A stretch of 32,183 nucleotides of DNA, from positions 1 to 32,183 of the forward strand of contig CANIGN010000005.1 of the NCBI GenBank assembly GCA_947467125.1. The letters are read 5' to 3'. This stretch comes from Bacteriovoracaceae bacterium. GTDB lineage: Bacteria; Bdellovibrionota; UBA2428. The notes beneath the pieces were generated by a model, which searched no databases, was not told the DNA's origin, and worked only from the letters and a program-made list of their open reading frames with translations. Positions 23,617 through 32,183 of this stretch are shown piece by piece (position 1 is the stretch's first letter; each line of letters opens with the position of its first letter). The position numbers were made by a program, and so were the translations under genes.

Positions 23617-24180
23617 ATGATTGAATCTGGTGATCTTAGAAAAGGGTCTAAAATATTGATCGATGCCGCTCCTTATGCCGTTCTCGATGCTCAGCACGTG
23701 AAGCCTGGTAAGGGGAGTGCTTTTGCTCGATGTAAATTAAAAAATCTCGAAACAGGTCAGCTTCTTGAGCGGACTTTTAAATCAAACGAAAGTTTTGATG
23801 AACCCAGTCTTGAGTTTGTTGAAATGCAGTATTTGTATACTGAAAATGACATGTTCATTTTTATGAATACCGTCAATTACGAACAGATTACTCTCAGCGC
23901 AAAGCTTATGGGTGATCAGAAAATGTTTCTCAAAGAAAATATTAACGTCGGAATTCTTTTCTATAATGAACGACCTATTAACGTGGAACTTCCAACTTTT
24001 GTGGAATTGCCGATTGTTTACTGCGAGCCTGGTTTCAAAGGCGACACAGCAACAGGGGCTTCTAAACCTGCAACAATGGAAGGTGGATTGATTGTGAAGG
24101 TTCCTCTTCACATGAAAGAAGGCGATATCTTGAAGATTGATACTCGCACAGGGGATTACGTTGAAAAGGTCAACAAGTAA
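23617..24180 (+). CDS. efp: Translation elongation factor P
   Basis: EF-P rescues ribosomes stalled at polyproline stretches. The 187-residue protein has the three-barrel layout: an N-terminal KOW-like domain with HVKPGKGSAFARCKLKNLETG, an OB domain with the MQYLY-x-ENDMFIFMN segment, and a C-terminal barrel ending GDILKIDTRTGDYVEKV. The loop-tip residue matching E. coli K34 is K32, so lysine modification is possible. EpmA/EpmB are not in the window. accB and accC follow, the common efp-accB-accC arrangement. The stop lies 31 bases before the accB start I chose. Confidence 0.97.
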   Translation: MIESGDLRKGSKILIDAAPYAVLDAQHVKPGKGSAFARCKLKNLETGQLLERTFKSNESFDEPSLEFVEMQYLYTENDMFIFMNTVNYEQITLSAKLMGDQKMFLKENINVGILFYNERPINVELPTFVELPIVYCEPGFKGDTATGASKPATMEGGLIVKVPLHMKEGDILKIDTRTGDYVEKVNK

Positions 24181-24211
24181 AAATCGCGTCAAAGGAAAAG
24201 CGAGGGGTTCA

Positions 24212-24796
24212 TTGAAAAACGTGACAAAAGAAAAAAGTCTTTCGCCCAAAAAAGTAAACGAAGTTAAAGAAGTTAAATCCGGTGCTTTGAATCGAGATTT
24301 ATTAAGAAGCTTCACGGAGTTTATGCGTGAAGAAGGTCTTGTAAGTTTTAAATTTAAAAGCAAAGAGTTTGAAGTTGAATTGAATTTTTCAAATTCACAA
24401 CCAGGCGCTCTTCCTTTGCAGCAGTCTGCTCCGCAAATGAATCATGCTCCTGCTCCCGTTGTGGCGACAACTCATGTTCCCGAGCGAAATGAAGCTCCTC
24501 AAGCTTTTACTCCTCCTCCAACGGCGACTCGACCTCCTCTGGCCGCTGCTGAAAACACACGAATCATCAAGTCTCCTTTTGTCGGAACTTTTTATCGATC
24601 AGCGGGTCCTGGTAAAAGTCCCTTTGTAGATGTTGGTTCTGTCGTGAAAGCAGGGGATGCGCTTTGTATTCTTGAAGCGATGAAGTTGATGAACGAAATC
24701 GAAGCTGAATTTAAATGCAAGATTCTAAAAATCTTAGCGGAAGATGCCTCTCCTGTTGAATACGGAGAAGCTCTTTTCGAAGTTGAAGTTCTTTAG
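24212..24796 (+). CDS. accB: Biotin carboxyl carrier protein of acetyl-CoA carboxylase
   Basis: AccB carries the carboxybiotin used by acetyl-CoA carboxylase to make malonyl-CoA. The C-terminal biotinyl domain is complete (KSPFVGTFYRS near its start, LEAMKLMNEIEAEF with the biotinylated Lys). An Ala/Pro-rich hinge precedes it, and a helical DLLRSFTEFMREEG domain lies at the N-terminus. The start is uncertain. No ATG is available, and in-frame TTGs are at 24137, 24161 and 24212, with a GTG at 24221. I chose TTG 24212 (194 residues) because GAGGGG lies 4 bases before it. The two earlier ones would overlap efp. It runs straight into accC with 35 bases between. Confidence 0.93.
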   Translation: MKNVTKEKSLSPKKVNEVKEVKSGALNRDLLRSFTEFMREEGLVSFKFKSKEFEVELNFSNSQPGALPLQQSAPQMNHAPAPVVATTHVPERNEAPQAFTPPPTATRPPLAAAENTRIIKSPFVGTFYRSAGPGKSPFVDVGSVVKAGDALCILEAMKLMNEIEAEFKCKILKILAEDASPVEYGEALFEVEVL

Positions 24797-24831
24797 TTTA
24801 AAATTAACTTGAAATTTAACGAGGGTAAAAA

Positions 24832-26166
24832 ATGAAAAAAGTATTAATTGCAAATCGCGGGGAAATTGCGCTTAGAATTATTCGATCTGCTCGGGAATTG
24901 GGCATCAAAACTGTTGCGGTTCATAGTGAATGTGATGCCGCAAATTTACATGTAAAAATGGCTGATGAGAGTATTTGTATCGGTGGAAATCGCGCAAAAG
25001 ATTCTTATCTTAATATTGTTGCTTTGATGTCTGCGTGTGATGTGTCGGGTGCCGATGCGGTTCATCCTGGATATGGATTTTTGAGCGAGCAAGCACATTT
25101 TGCTTCTACGGTTGCAGAATGTGGAATTACTTTTATCGGACCGAAGCCTGAGTCCATGAAGAAGCTTGGCTCAAAAGTGAGTGCTCGTGAAATTGTTTCT
25201 AAATCGGGCGTTCCTGTTTTGCCTGGAAGTGGCGTTTTAAAAAGTGTTGAAGATGCTTTGAGCATCTCTAAGGATATTGGTTTCCCCGTTCTTCTGAAAG
25301 CTTCTAACGGAGGCGGCGGTCGGGGAATGCGTATTGTTCGGAGCGAAGATGAGCTCAAAAGAGCTTTTGAGTCTGCGCAAAGTGAATCAAAGGCTGCGTT
25401 TGGTTCTGGAGATATTTTCGTTGAAAAATTTGTTGAAAAGCCACGCCATATAGAAATTCAAATTCTTGCAGATCGTTATGGAAACGTGATTCATCTTGGC
25501 GAGCGCGAGTGCAGTTTACAGCGTCGTCACCAAAAAGTAATTGAAGAAGCTCCCTCTATGCATCTTGATGAAGAATTAAGGCAAAGAATGGGAAAGGCGG
25601 CTTGTGCTGTCGCTTCTGCCGTGAATTACGAAAGTTTGGGAACTTGTGAGTTCTTGTTGGATGAGCAAAAGAATTTTTATTTCATGGAAACCAACACTCG
25701 TATTCAGGTGGAACATCCGGTTACTGAATTTGTAACAGGAATCGATCTTGTAAAAGAACAATTCTATGTGGCTATGGGTGAACGTCTTCGATACAAGCAA
25801 AGTGACATCAAACTCACGGGACATGCGATTGAATGTCGCGTGAACGCAGAAGATCCCTATAGCTTTATGCCTAGTCCTGGAAAAATTGAAAATTTGATAT
25901 GGGCTGGTGGATTAGGAGTGAGAATTGATTCAGGAGTTTATCCTGGTTTTAGTGTGCCACCTTTTTACGATTCTATGCTCGCAAAGGTAATTTGCTATGG
26001 GCACGATCGCAAAGAATCCAGAGCCAAAATGCTCAGAGCTCTGAGGGAATGTGTTGTAGAGGGAATTAAAACAAACATTCCTCTTCATAAAAAAATTCTT
26101 GAGCATGAAGATTATGTAAGCGGCGATACATATACGAAATGGATTGAAGAAAAGCTTCTTGTTTAA
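24832..26166 (+). CDS. accC: Biotin carboxylase of acetyl-CoA carboxylase
   Basis: AccC carboxylates the biotin on AccB using ATP and bicarbonate. The 444-residue protein is full length for the family. Motifs are VLIANRGEIALRI at the N-terminus, HPGYGFLSEQAHFA, the glycine-rich ATP loop LLKASNGGGGRGMRIV, VEKPRHIEIQ, GERECSLQRRHQKVIEEAPS and MEMNTRIQVEHPVTE (here METNTRIQVEHPVTE). These cover the ATP-grasp and bicarbonate sites. GAGGG about 9 bases before the ATG is a proper ribosome binding site, unlike the leaderless genes around it. This fits an internal position in an efp-accB-accC transcript. Confidence 0.98.
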   Translation: MKKVLIANRGEIALRIIRSARELGIKTVAVHSECDAANLHVKMADESICIGGNRAKDSYLNIVALMSACDVSGADAVHPGYGFLSEQAHFASTVAECGITFIGPKPESMKKLGSKVSAREIVSKSGVPVLPGSGVLKSVEDALSISKDIGFPVLLKASNGGGGRGMRIVRSEDELKRAFESAQSESKAAFGSGDIFVEKFVEKPRHIEIQILADRYGNVIHLGERECSLQRRHQKVIEEAPSMHLDEELRQRMGKAACAVASAVNYESLGTCEFLLDEQKNFYFMETNTRIQVEHPVTEFVTGIDLVKEQFYVAMGERLRYKQSDIKLTGHAIECRVNAEDPYSFMPSPGKIENLIWAGGLGVRIDSGVYPGFSVPPFYDSMLAKVICYGHDRKESRAKMLRALRECVVEGIKTNIPLHKKILEHEDYVSGDTYTKWIEEKLLV

Positions 26167-26176
26167 GGGCGTGTAT

Positions 26177-26206
26177 TTGCCAAATACTTCTTTTGGCCAC
26201 TAGACT
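26177..26206 (+). promoter_or_regulatory. Promoter for the helical-repeat gene after accC, leaderless layout
   Basis: TTGCCA (26177-26182), an 18-bp spacer and TAGACT (26201-26206) are followed by 6 bases and the ATG at 26213. It lies wholly in the 46-base gap after accC, and no Shine-Dalgarno site is present. Confidence 0.5.
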
Positions 26207-26212
26207 GATCCT

Positions 26213-26704
26213 ATGGCGAGAGACATTGATGCTTTAAGAGATCAACTGTTGCGTGAGTTAGGTTCAACGGGAGAAAAGCTTGAGTCTATCGATATTGATT
26301 GGGCTGTTGAATTAAAAGATTTAACGTCTCTTCCGGATTCAGATTTTCAAAAAATTGCTTTAGATTTAGCCGCTCAGTTTGCCATTCTCTCTGATTGGAC
26401 AAACGCTCGTGATTGCATCAGACGTTATCGTAAATTAGATCCCACTCATGTTGAAGCTTTGATTTTTGAAATGCGATGTTTGTATGAGTTAGAAAGTTTT
26501 ACGGAAGTTTTGGCTCTTGGTCAGACTCCTTTGTCAGAAAAGCGTCACTTACTTTCAGTCAATTATTTGATGGCCATATGTTTTGAAGCTTTGGAAATGT
26601 TTCCGCAGGCTCGAAGTCGATACGAATCTGTCGTCCGCCAAGATGTTAACTTTTTAGATGCATCTTTAAGGTTGTCGAAGCTCCAAGGCTTCGGCGGTCG
26701 ATGA
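26213..26704 (+). CDS. TPR-like helical-repeat protein
   Basis: A 163-residue soluble protein made of helix pairs. The pattern QKIALDLAAQFAILSDWTNARDCIRRYRKLDPTHVEAL and MAICFEALEMFPQARSRYESVVRQD fits degenerate tetratricopeptide repeats. The N-terminal ~35 residues are charged, with no catalytic motif. It has its own promoter and precedes the tamB-tamA pair, though 68 bases separate it from tamB. Its role is unknown. Confidence 0.75.
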   Translation: MARDIDALRDQLLRELGSTGEKLESIDIDWAVELKDLTSLPDSDFQKIALDLAAQFAILSDWTNARDCIRRYRKLDPTHVEALIFEMRCLYELESFTEVLALGQTPLSEKRHLLSVNYLMAICFEALEMFPQARSRYESVVRQDVNFLDASLRLSKLQGFGGR

Positions 26705-26772
26705 TAGAATATAAGAGTGAAATTGGGTGTCTTTTGCTGCCTAAATTTCATATGAAAAAATAGTGTAGTTAA

Positions 26773-29700
26773 ATGAAATTTTCGGGGCAGAAATTTTTTA
26801 TTTTTTTGGGGTTTTTTCTTGTCCCCATTTTGTTCGTGGGTGCCCTTTTGCGCGAACCTATTGTGAATCGTGGATTATTGCGAATCACGATGAACATCTT
26901 GAAGAATCGTTTAGGGACTTCTATTAAAGCAAGAACATGGAAAGTTGATTTGTCTCGATTTGCGGTTGCAATTGAAGGAATTGAATTCGAAGAAAATAAA
27001 ACAAAAATTTATGCAGATGAATTGAGAGCAGAGTTTTCTCCCCTCTTTTTGATGGTGGGAAGGGTTTATCTTTCAAGAGTTTGGCTAAATCATGTCTCCG
27101 TGAATGGTTCTTTGCCTTTTTCTAAAGATTTAAATTCAAAAAAATCTTTTGTTTTGGAAAATGAATTAAAAGATTTAGGAGAGGCCCTTGTTGAGGGACA
27201 GTCTCGATTAGAGAAGCAAAAATTAGGCTTCGAATTAGTTGAAATAAGCTCCTTAAAAATCAACACCCAGCAAATCAATATACAAGAGGCAGACTTAAAA
27301 GTTGAAAATTATGGAGTTGGCCATTTAAAATTTGAATTTGTCGTGGAAGGTTTAAGTGGAGAAAATCTTCCAAAGATTAATCGCATACTTTCGTCGGTTG
27401 TTCTTTATAAAGATCGACAAAGCTCCTACCTCAGTATTCGTCGTTTAAATGCTGAGTTGATGAATAAGCAAAACGTTCATTCTTCATTTGAGTTAAAGGG
27501 CCGCTTGCCTGGGGATTTGTCATTGGAAGTTGTCTCTGACTTAGGTGAGCTTAATAAATGGCTGTTGGCTCAATCCAATTCAAAATTCAAGGAATGGGCA
27601 AAAGAGAATAAAACTTCAGGTTTTGTAGAAGTCATTACAACAGGGCATTTTCAAGGAGCTGGTTTTCAAAAAGCAGAATCATCTTTGCGTTCTAAAAATT
27701 TGAAGTTTAACGATTTATCTTTTGCGGAACTTTCGGGCGATTTAAGTTTCGATGAAAAAAATTGGAATCTTTCAAAAGCTAAAGGTCGTTTCAATGCGAC
27801 TCCTTTTGATTTAAAAGCAAAGAACTCTTTTTCAGTCAAAGATGTTCGCCTAGACAATGGCAGGTTGCAGGGAAGTGTTCAGGTAGAACAGCTTGGTCTC
27901 TGTGCTCTTTTGAGAGGGGTACGTATACCTGAGTGTTACGTCGATTTAGTCATGAGTGGAAGAGTGGATCTTGATGGAGGTCTGGATCCCGTTAAAGTTT
28001 CTCCTCATGTTCAGTTGAAATTAGAGCCTTACACAGTTTACTCGGATCCAGATGTTGGAAGTGGTCCTAGCGGGCGCCTCCTCAAAACAAAAGCAGCTCA
28101 GTTAAGCGGGGTTTTTGAATTAAGAGAAAAAAATCTTGATTTTAATGATTTAAATTTATCTTTTGGAGACGATACTGTTTTGAATGTTCAAGGGAATTTA
28201 AAGTATGCTCCCACTCGATTATTTTTAAAAGTTAAAAATGAATCAGCAAAGCTTGAAGATATTTTGAGTGATTTTTTAGATCAGTCCATTTTGGGTTTGT
28301 TAAAGATACAATCCACAATCGATTACGATTTTCAGCGATCACATGTAAATGGTAAGACAGATGTTTTTGCAGATTATTTAATGAAAGAATTAAATGTTTC
28401 TGGTTTTCCTTTGGGTGATTTGTCCGGAAAATTACAATACACAAAAAATATTCTTGATTTTAAGCCCATTGCTCGAATGGGACCTGGAACTTTGAGCTTA
28501 GAGGGGAAAATTGGAAAGATCGATCCCACTTCTCATGAGAGCTTGATGTCACTCGACCTAAAATCAAATGAGTACGAAATTCTGGTTCCTCGAAAAGATA
28601 AAGCGCCTATCTTTGATGCGGTTTCAAATTTCGAAGCTCACCTAAAGGGATCGTTAGAAAAAGAAACAAGTCGCCCCTTTGGAGGAATTGTAAGCGCAAA
28701 CTTACACTCGCTTTCTACTTTTGGAGTTCCTTTTGAAAAAGGAAATCTCAAAGCTTACGTGGATTTAAACGGATTGAGAATCGAAAAGCTTGAAGCTTAT
28801 AAGGGAGAAAAGAAAGCGATCTTAACGGGGTTCTTAGGTGCTAAAAAGTCGCATGTTGAATTTTCTTCGCAAGATTTTCCAATCCGTCAAATAGGATATC
28901 AGCCTGATATTGAACGATTGTTTCAGTCTGGTGAGTTGTCTTCATATGGCTGGTGGGATCAAGACAAGGGAACTTCGATAGATGCTGTTTGTAAACAAGC
29001 TAAGATGGGTTCTTCTGTCTTTCCTGATTTAGCTTTAAGTTTTGTGAGTCGAAAAAATGCAAATTCTAAAAATACTGACGCTGAAGATGCGTTCGTTGTT
29101 TCTTTAAAAGCGGGCGATGAGATGAATGTGCACTACGATTCGAGTACTGAAAACTTAAGAGCTCATTTAAAAGATGAGGGAATATTTTTAGCTTTAAGTC
29201 TGGCTAATAAAAAAGAAAATATCTCAGAGTTTTTAAAGATCAAAGGTGACTTAGGAGTTGATTGGTCTCCGTCTCTTGGGAAAATTAAAATCAACGCTCT
29301 TGATTTTCAGATGGCCGACCGCTGGAACAAAGAAGATCGCAGATTGCTTTATCTCGAAAAACCGACAGAAATCACCTTCAGGAATTCTCAGTTTCAAGGG
29401 GATGCAAGTTTTCTCTCCAATAACCAGCGATTTGAATTGCAAAGTCGAGGGGCTGATCTGAATGCTTACGGGCGTGTTTCAGTTCGATTGATTGATCTAT
29501 TCCTTCCTAAAGTGATTCGCCTTGTTGATGGAAATGTTTTGATAAATGGTCGCTGGAATCCCCTTAGCCACCAAGGAGCACAAGCGAGTCTTTCTTTTGC
29601 GGATACAAGTTTGTACCTTCCCTTTATTGGGACTGAATTAAGAGCCGTGAAAGGAAATGTGGGCTTGAGCGGAAATGACTTAAAGTTTTCGAATATAAGT

Positions 29701-30723
29701 GGACGCTCAGGAGAGGGAACGTTTGAATTAAACGGGTCTATGGGAATCATGGGTGGAGCGATGCACTTAAAAACTCATGCGTCTGTTTTACCTCTGCGGA
29801 TTGGGCATGACCTTGATATGGCTGTGACGGGTGATTTTGAAATCAAAGGCAAGGACCAGCCTTATTTGCTGAGTGGAAAAGCGCGCCTTGATCGTGGCTT
29901 ACTTAGAAAAGAATTTTCGGATGCGGGCGTTAAAATGGCTGTATTGGAAAAACCTTGGGTTAATTTCGATCTTCCTTTTGAAGTGTCTCAGAACTTTGAG
30001 GTTAAAAATTCTCTGACAGATTCTTTTGTAACGGGTCAGGGTCAGTTGCTGGGAAATAATATTGTTCCTCAAGTTTCTGGAAAGTTTAACGTAGTGAAGG
30101 GAACTCTTCTTGCAAAAGACAATGAGTTTTCTTTGCTCTTTGCAAAGGTAGATATTCCAAAAGATACAAGCTTGGATACGCTGAAAGTAAACGTACAAGC
30201 TTCAACTCTCAAAAACTTTCAGAGTGTTGATTATCGAATCTTTATGTCTGCTGAAGGGGATCCTGCCAATTTGAAACTTAACTTTAGAAGTGAGCCATCG
30301 CTCGGACAAAAAGAGGTCATTGCACTTTTATCTTTAGGTTATATTCCTCAAGATCAGAGTTTGGGGGGAGCGAATCAAGGTTCCTCTATTGCGCAAGGCG
30401 CTTCAGCAGAAGCTTTTCAACTTCTCTTTGGACAGGCTTTGGGTAAAGGGATTCAAAAACAAACAGGATTTGATGTGAGAGTCGGGACTTCTTCAAACTT
30501 AAAGCAAGCGGATACGATTCCTAAAGTAACAGTTTATCGTAAATTAAATGATCGAATGAGCGCTACTTTCGGAAAAAGTCTTGATGTCTCAAGACCGGAG
30601 AATAATTTTAAAATAGATTATAAACTCATGAAAAATTTAAATCTTACAGGTGTTTGGGAAAACCCTGAAGAAAATCAAAACTCTCTTGGATTAGATCTGC
30701 GATTGGAGTTTGAAATTAAATGA
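26773..30723 (+). CDS. tamB: TamB-like / AsmA-family translocation and lipid-transport protein
   Basis: A 1316-residue envelope protein. An N-terminal membrane anchor (about residues 8-27, FFIFLGFFLVPILFVGALL) is followed by a very long region of short beta strands with repeated turns, as in the lipid-conducting groove of TamB/YhdP proteins. The C-terminus has the TamB (DUF490) signature: EPSLGQKEVIALLSLGYIP, then GQALGKGIQKQTGFDVRV and a final LGLDLRLEFEIK. Family members move phospholipids to the outer membrane or help insert proteins there together with TamA. Its stop overlaps the start of the tamA-like gene (ATGA), so translation is likely coupled. E. coli has tamA before tamB; here the order is reversed. 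Confidence 0.9.
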   Translation: MKFSGQKFFIFLGFFLVPILFVGALLREPIVNRGLLRITMNILKNRLGTSIKARTWKVDLSRFAVAIEGIEFEENKTKIYADELRAEFSPLFLMVGRVYLSRVWLNHVSVNGSLPFSKDLNSKKSFVLENELKDLGEALVEGQSRLEKQKLGFELVEISSLKINTQQINIQEADLKVENYGVGHLKFEFVVEGLSGENLPKINRILSSVVLYKDRQSSYLSIRRLNAELMNKQNVHSSFELKGRLPGDLSLEVVSDLGELNKWLLAQSNSKFKEWAKENKTSGFVEVITTGHFQGAGFQKAESSLRSKNLKFNDLSFAELSGDLSFDEKNWNLSKAKGRFNATPFDLKAKNSFSVKDVRLDNGRLQGSVQVEQLGLCALLRGVRIPECYVDLVMSGRVDLDGGLDPVKVSPHVQLKLEPYTVYSDPDVGSGPSGRLLKTKAAQLSGVFELREKNLDFNDLNLSFGDDTVLNVQGNLKYAPTRLFLKVKNESAKLEDILSDFLDQSILGLLKIQSTIDYDFQRSHVNGKTDVFADYLMKELNVSGFPLGDLSGKLQYTKNILDFKPIARMGPGTLSLEGKIGKIDPTSHESLMSLDLKSNEYEILVPRKDKAPIFDAVSNFEAHLKGSLEKETSRPFGGIVSANLHSLSTFGVPFEKGNLKAYVDLNGLRIEKLEAYKGEKKAILTGFLGAKKSHVEFSSQDFPIRQIGYQPDIERLFQSGELSSYGWWDQDKGTSIDAVCKQAKMGSSVFPDLALSFVSRKNANSKNTDAEDAFVVSLKAGDEMNVHYDSSTENLRAHLKDEGIFLALSLANKKENISEFLKIKGDLGVDWSPSLGKIKINALDFQMADRWNKEDRRLLYLEKPTEITFRNSQFQGDASFLSNNQRFELQSRGADLNAYGRVSVRLIDLFLPKVIRLVDGNVLINGRWNPLSHQGAQASLSFADTSLYLPFIGTELRAVKGNVGLSGNDLKFSNISGRSGEGTFELNGSMGIMGGAMHLKTHASVLPLRIGHDLDMAVTGDFEIKGKDQPYLLSGKARLDRGLLRKEFSDAGVKMAVLEKPWVNFDLPFEVSQNFEVKNSLTDSFVTGQGQLLGNNIVPQVSGKFNVVKGTLLAKDNEFSLLFAKVDIPKDTSLDTLKVNVQASTLKNFQSVDYRIFMSAEGDPANLKLNFRSEPSLGQKEVIALLSLGYIPQDQSLGGANQGSSIAQGASAEAFQLLFGQALGKGIQKQTGFDVRVGTSSNLKQADTIPKVTVYRKLNDRMSATFGKSLDVSRPENNFKIDYKLMKNLNLTGVWENPEENQNSLGLDLRLEFEIK

Positions 30724-32183
30724 AAATGATCAATCGCTTGAGCTTCTCCTTTCTTTGCTCTGTTGCTTCATTAAACGCACAGGAAATAAAGTCTATTGAA
30801 TGGTTGTCTAATTCAGAAGAGCCGACACTCCTTCAGAATCTTGTCGGAAAAGAAATTCAATCAAAAGAATTCATCAATACGATTAAACTTTTGAAATCGA
30901 CCGATAACTTCCAAGACCTTGAGTATCTTTTTGACGACGGTAAGTTAACGGTTAAGGTTCTAGAGAAAGTTTTTATCGAATCGATTGTTTGGCATTATCC
31001 CGAATCTGGGATCAGGTCTTATGTTGAAAGAGACTTGATGGTTCAGTTTGATTTGCGGGAAGGTGACCTCTTGCCTGCTGATGTTCAACAAAGAGTTTTG
31101 AGGCTTGAGTCTCGCTTACATGCTCGTGGTTACAAAGATCTAAATTTAAAAGCTTCTGTCTTTAAACAAACCAATGGTTATGGGATTGTTCTTGATTTTG
31201 TTTCATCGGGAAAAGATCGAGAGAAATATTCAAAAATTATTTTTCAAGATATCGAAGATAAGGAAACGATGGAATATCTCGCTCAGAAAATGAGCGGCCT
31301 TCAGTCTTTAGACGAGAAGAAATGGACCTTGTCCGGTAGTGAATTCTTGGCCGATACTTGTTGTTTCTTAAAAGATGAAATTGAACTTGATGACTTTCGC
31401 TATACCTTGAGAAAGGTTATGCGATCTCGAGGTTTTCTCAATTTTGACATTGATGTTCATTCTGCAGACGAGGGAAGGCTTTTGGTGAGCCCCAGAAACC
31501 TAAAGAGATTTGACTTTCAATTTGAAGGACAAAGTTTTTTTTGGGAGAGCGAGCTCAGAAATTTTCTTTTAGAAAACCTTTCAGATAGAAACTTTGAAAT
31601 TGAAGAAGCTAAAACGCTCATTCAGGACCTTTACTTTAAAAAAGGATTTCAGGATGTTGTTGTGGATCCTGTTATTTCGTCAAAGGGGTCACATTTTAAG
31701 ATTGTTTTTAACATTCAAGAAAATAAACAGTATTTCTTTAGGGCGATTAATTTTCAAAATGTAAGAGAAGAGTATTTGCCGCTTTTAAGACAATCTGAAA
31801 GGGAATGGCTAGAGCCTGAAAAAAGTCCTTTTCGATACTCTTTCTTTGATGAAAAGGGATTGAGAGATGGCTTAGGAGTTCTTGTGGAGCGCATTCGCTC
31901 TAAGGGCTTTTTAGATATTGAGGTTTCGAGTTACGACTTTTCAGTTAATTCTGATTCTCGGTTTGCTCAGTTAAAGTTGAACCTTCGTTTAGGGCCTCGT
32001 TATCAATACTCCAAATTTAAAATTCGAGATTCTGAAGAAAGTCTTCTTCCCGTTAAAGATCTTAATTTGCCAAGTGAAGGAGATTATTTTGATGGAGATC
32101 GTCTTCAAGAAATTCTGAAAAAATTAAAAAGAGCCTACCAAGATGAAGGCTATCTCTATTCAGAGATCGATTTTAATCCTGAA
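30720..32183 (+). CDS. tamA: TamA/BamA-family outer-membrane protein, N-terminal part (partial)
   Basis: The frame is open from the ATG at 30720 through the last base, giving 488 codons; the beta-barrel lies beyond the window. A signal peptide (residues 1-20, ending LNA before QE) is clear. The rest contains repeated POTRA-like units with helix-strand patterns such as LRLESRLHARGYKDLNLKASV, LIQDLYFKKGFQDVVVDPVI, VERIRSKGFLDIEVSSYDF and LKRAYQDEGYLYSEIDF. That suggests four or more POTRA domains. TamA in E. coli has three and BamA has five. Pairing with tamB favours TamA, so the symbol is provisional. Confidence 0.8.
   Translation, partial: MKMINRLSFSFLCSVASLNAQEIKSIEWLSNSEEPTLLQNLVGKEIQSKEFINTIKLLKSTDNFQDLEYLFDDGKLTVKVLEKVFIESIVWHYPESGIRSYVERDLMVQFDLREGDLLPADVQQRVLRLESRLHARGYKDLNLKASVFKQTNGYGIVLDFVSSGKDREKYSKIIFQDIEDKETMEYLAQKMSGLQSLDEKKWTLSGSEFLADTCCFLKDEIELDDFRYTLRKVMRSRGFLNFDIDVHSADEGRLLVSPRNLKRFDFQFEGQSFFWESELRNFLLENLSDRNFEIEEAKTLIQDLYFKKGFQDVVVDPVISSKGSHFKIVFNIQENKQYFFRAINFQNVREEYLPLLRQSEREWLEPEKSPFRYSFFDEKGLRDGLGVLVERIRSKGFLDIEVSSYDFSVNSDSRFAQLKLNLRLGPRYQYSKFKIRDSEESLLPVKDLNLPSEGDYFDGDRLQEILKKLKRAYQDEGYLYSEIDFNPE

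Overview
This window looks like ordinary chromosomal DNA of a fairly AT-rich, free-living Gram-negative bacterium with an outer membrane (TamB/TamA-type genes, candidate lipoprotein), twitching-type motility (PilT) and c-di-GMP signalling (PilZ). The gene mix and short gaps fit the Bdellovibrionota/Oligoflexia best. That placement is inference from gene content, not from a marker gene. I see no rRNA, tRNA, CRISPR, insertion sequence or prophage. Almost every base is coding; the only gap over 300 bases is 10937-11302.

Layout. Bases 1-9300 hold single genes in alternating orientation: the 3' end of a tryptophanase/tyrosine phenol-lyase gene, a RhlE-type RNA helicase, a small GIY-YIG protein, uvrA, a HutG-like ureohydrolase, an unknown secreted protein, rodZ and pilT. 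Bases 9377-14668 form a rightward cluster: RNase E/G, a non-coding block with phased A-tract repeats and DnaA boxes, a divergent DnaA-like gene, a PIN-PhoH ATPase and a PilZ protein. Bases 14677-21451 are all leftward: an acyl-CoA dehydrogenase, a membrane-anchored HELGH protein with a zinc ribbon, a small unknown protein with a promoter/palindrome, and a three-gene operon (swivel-His/ATP-grasp dikinase-like enzyme, MFS transporter, secreted HAD-like protein). Bases 21579-32183 are all rightward: transaldolase, candidate lipoprotein, TPR protein, efp-accB-accC, a second helical-repeat protein, tamB and the 5' part of a tamA/bamA-like gene that runs off the window.

Most notable points. (1) 10937-11302 carries three exact TTATNCACA DnaA boxes within 95 bp, next to five 10-bp A-tract repeats. 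It sits directly upstream of a DnaA-like gene whose Walker B and DNA-recognition signatures are altered. It looks like a replication origin or a DnaA-controlled regulatory region. (2) Many genes have a sigma70-like -10 box only about 6-11 bases before the start codon and no Shine-Dalgarno sequence, so leaderless transcripts appear common. Others (rhlE, rng, accC, the dikinase-like gene, the HAD-like gene) have clear Shine-Dalgarno sites. (3) An 11-bp inverted repeat lies exactly 13 bases before both divergent starts at rodZ. (4) The dikinase-like/MFS/secreted-HAD operon has no function I can name.
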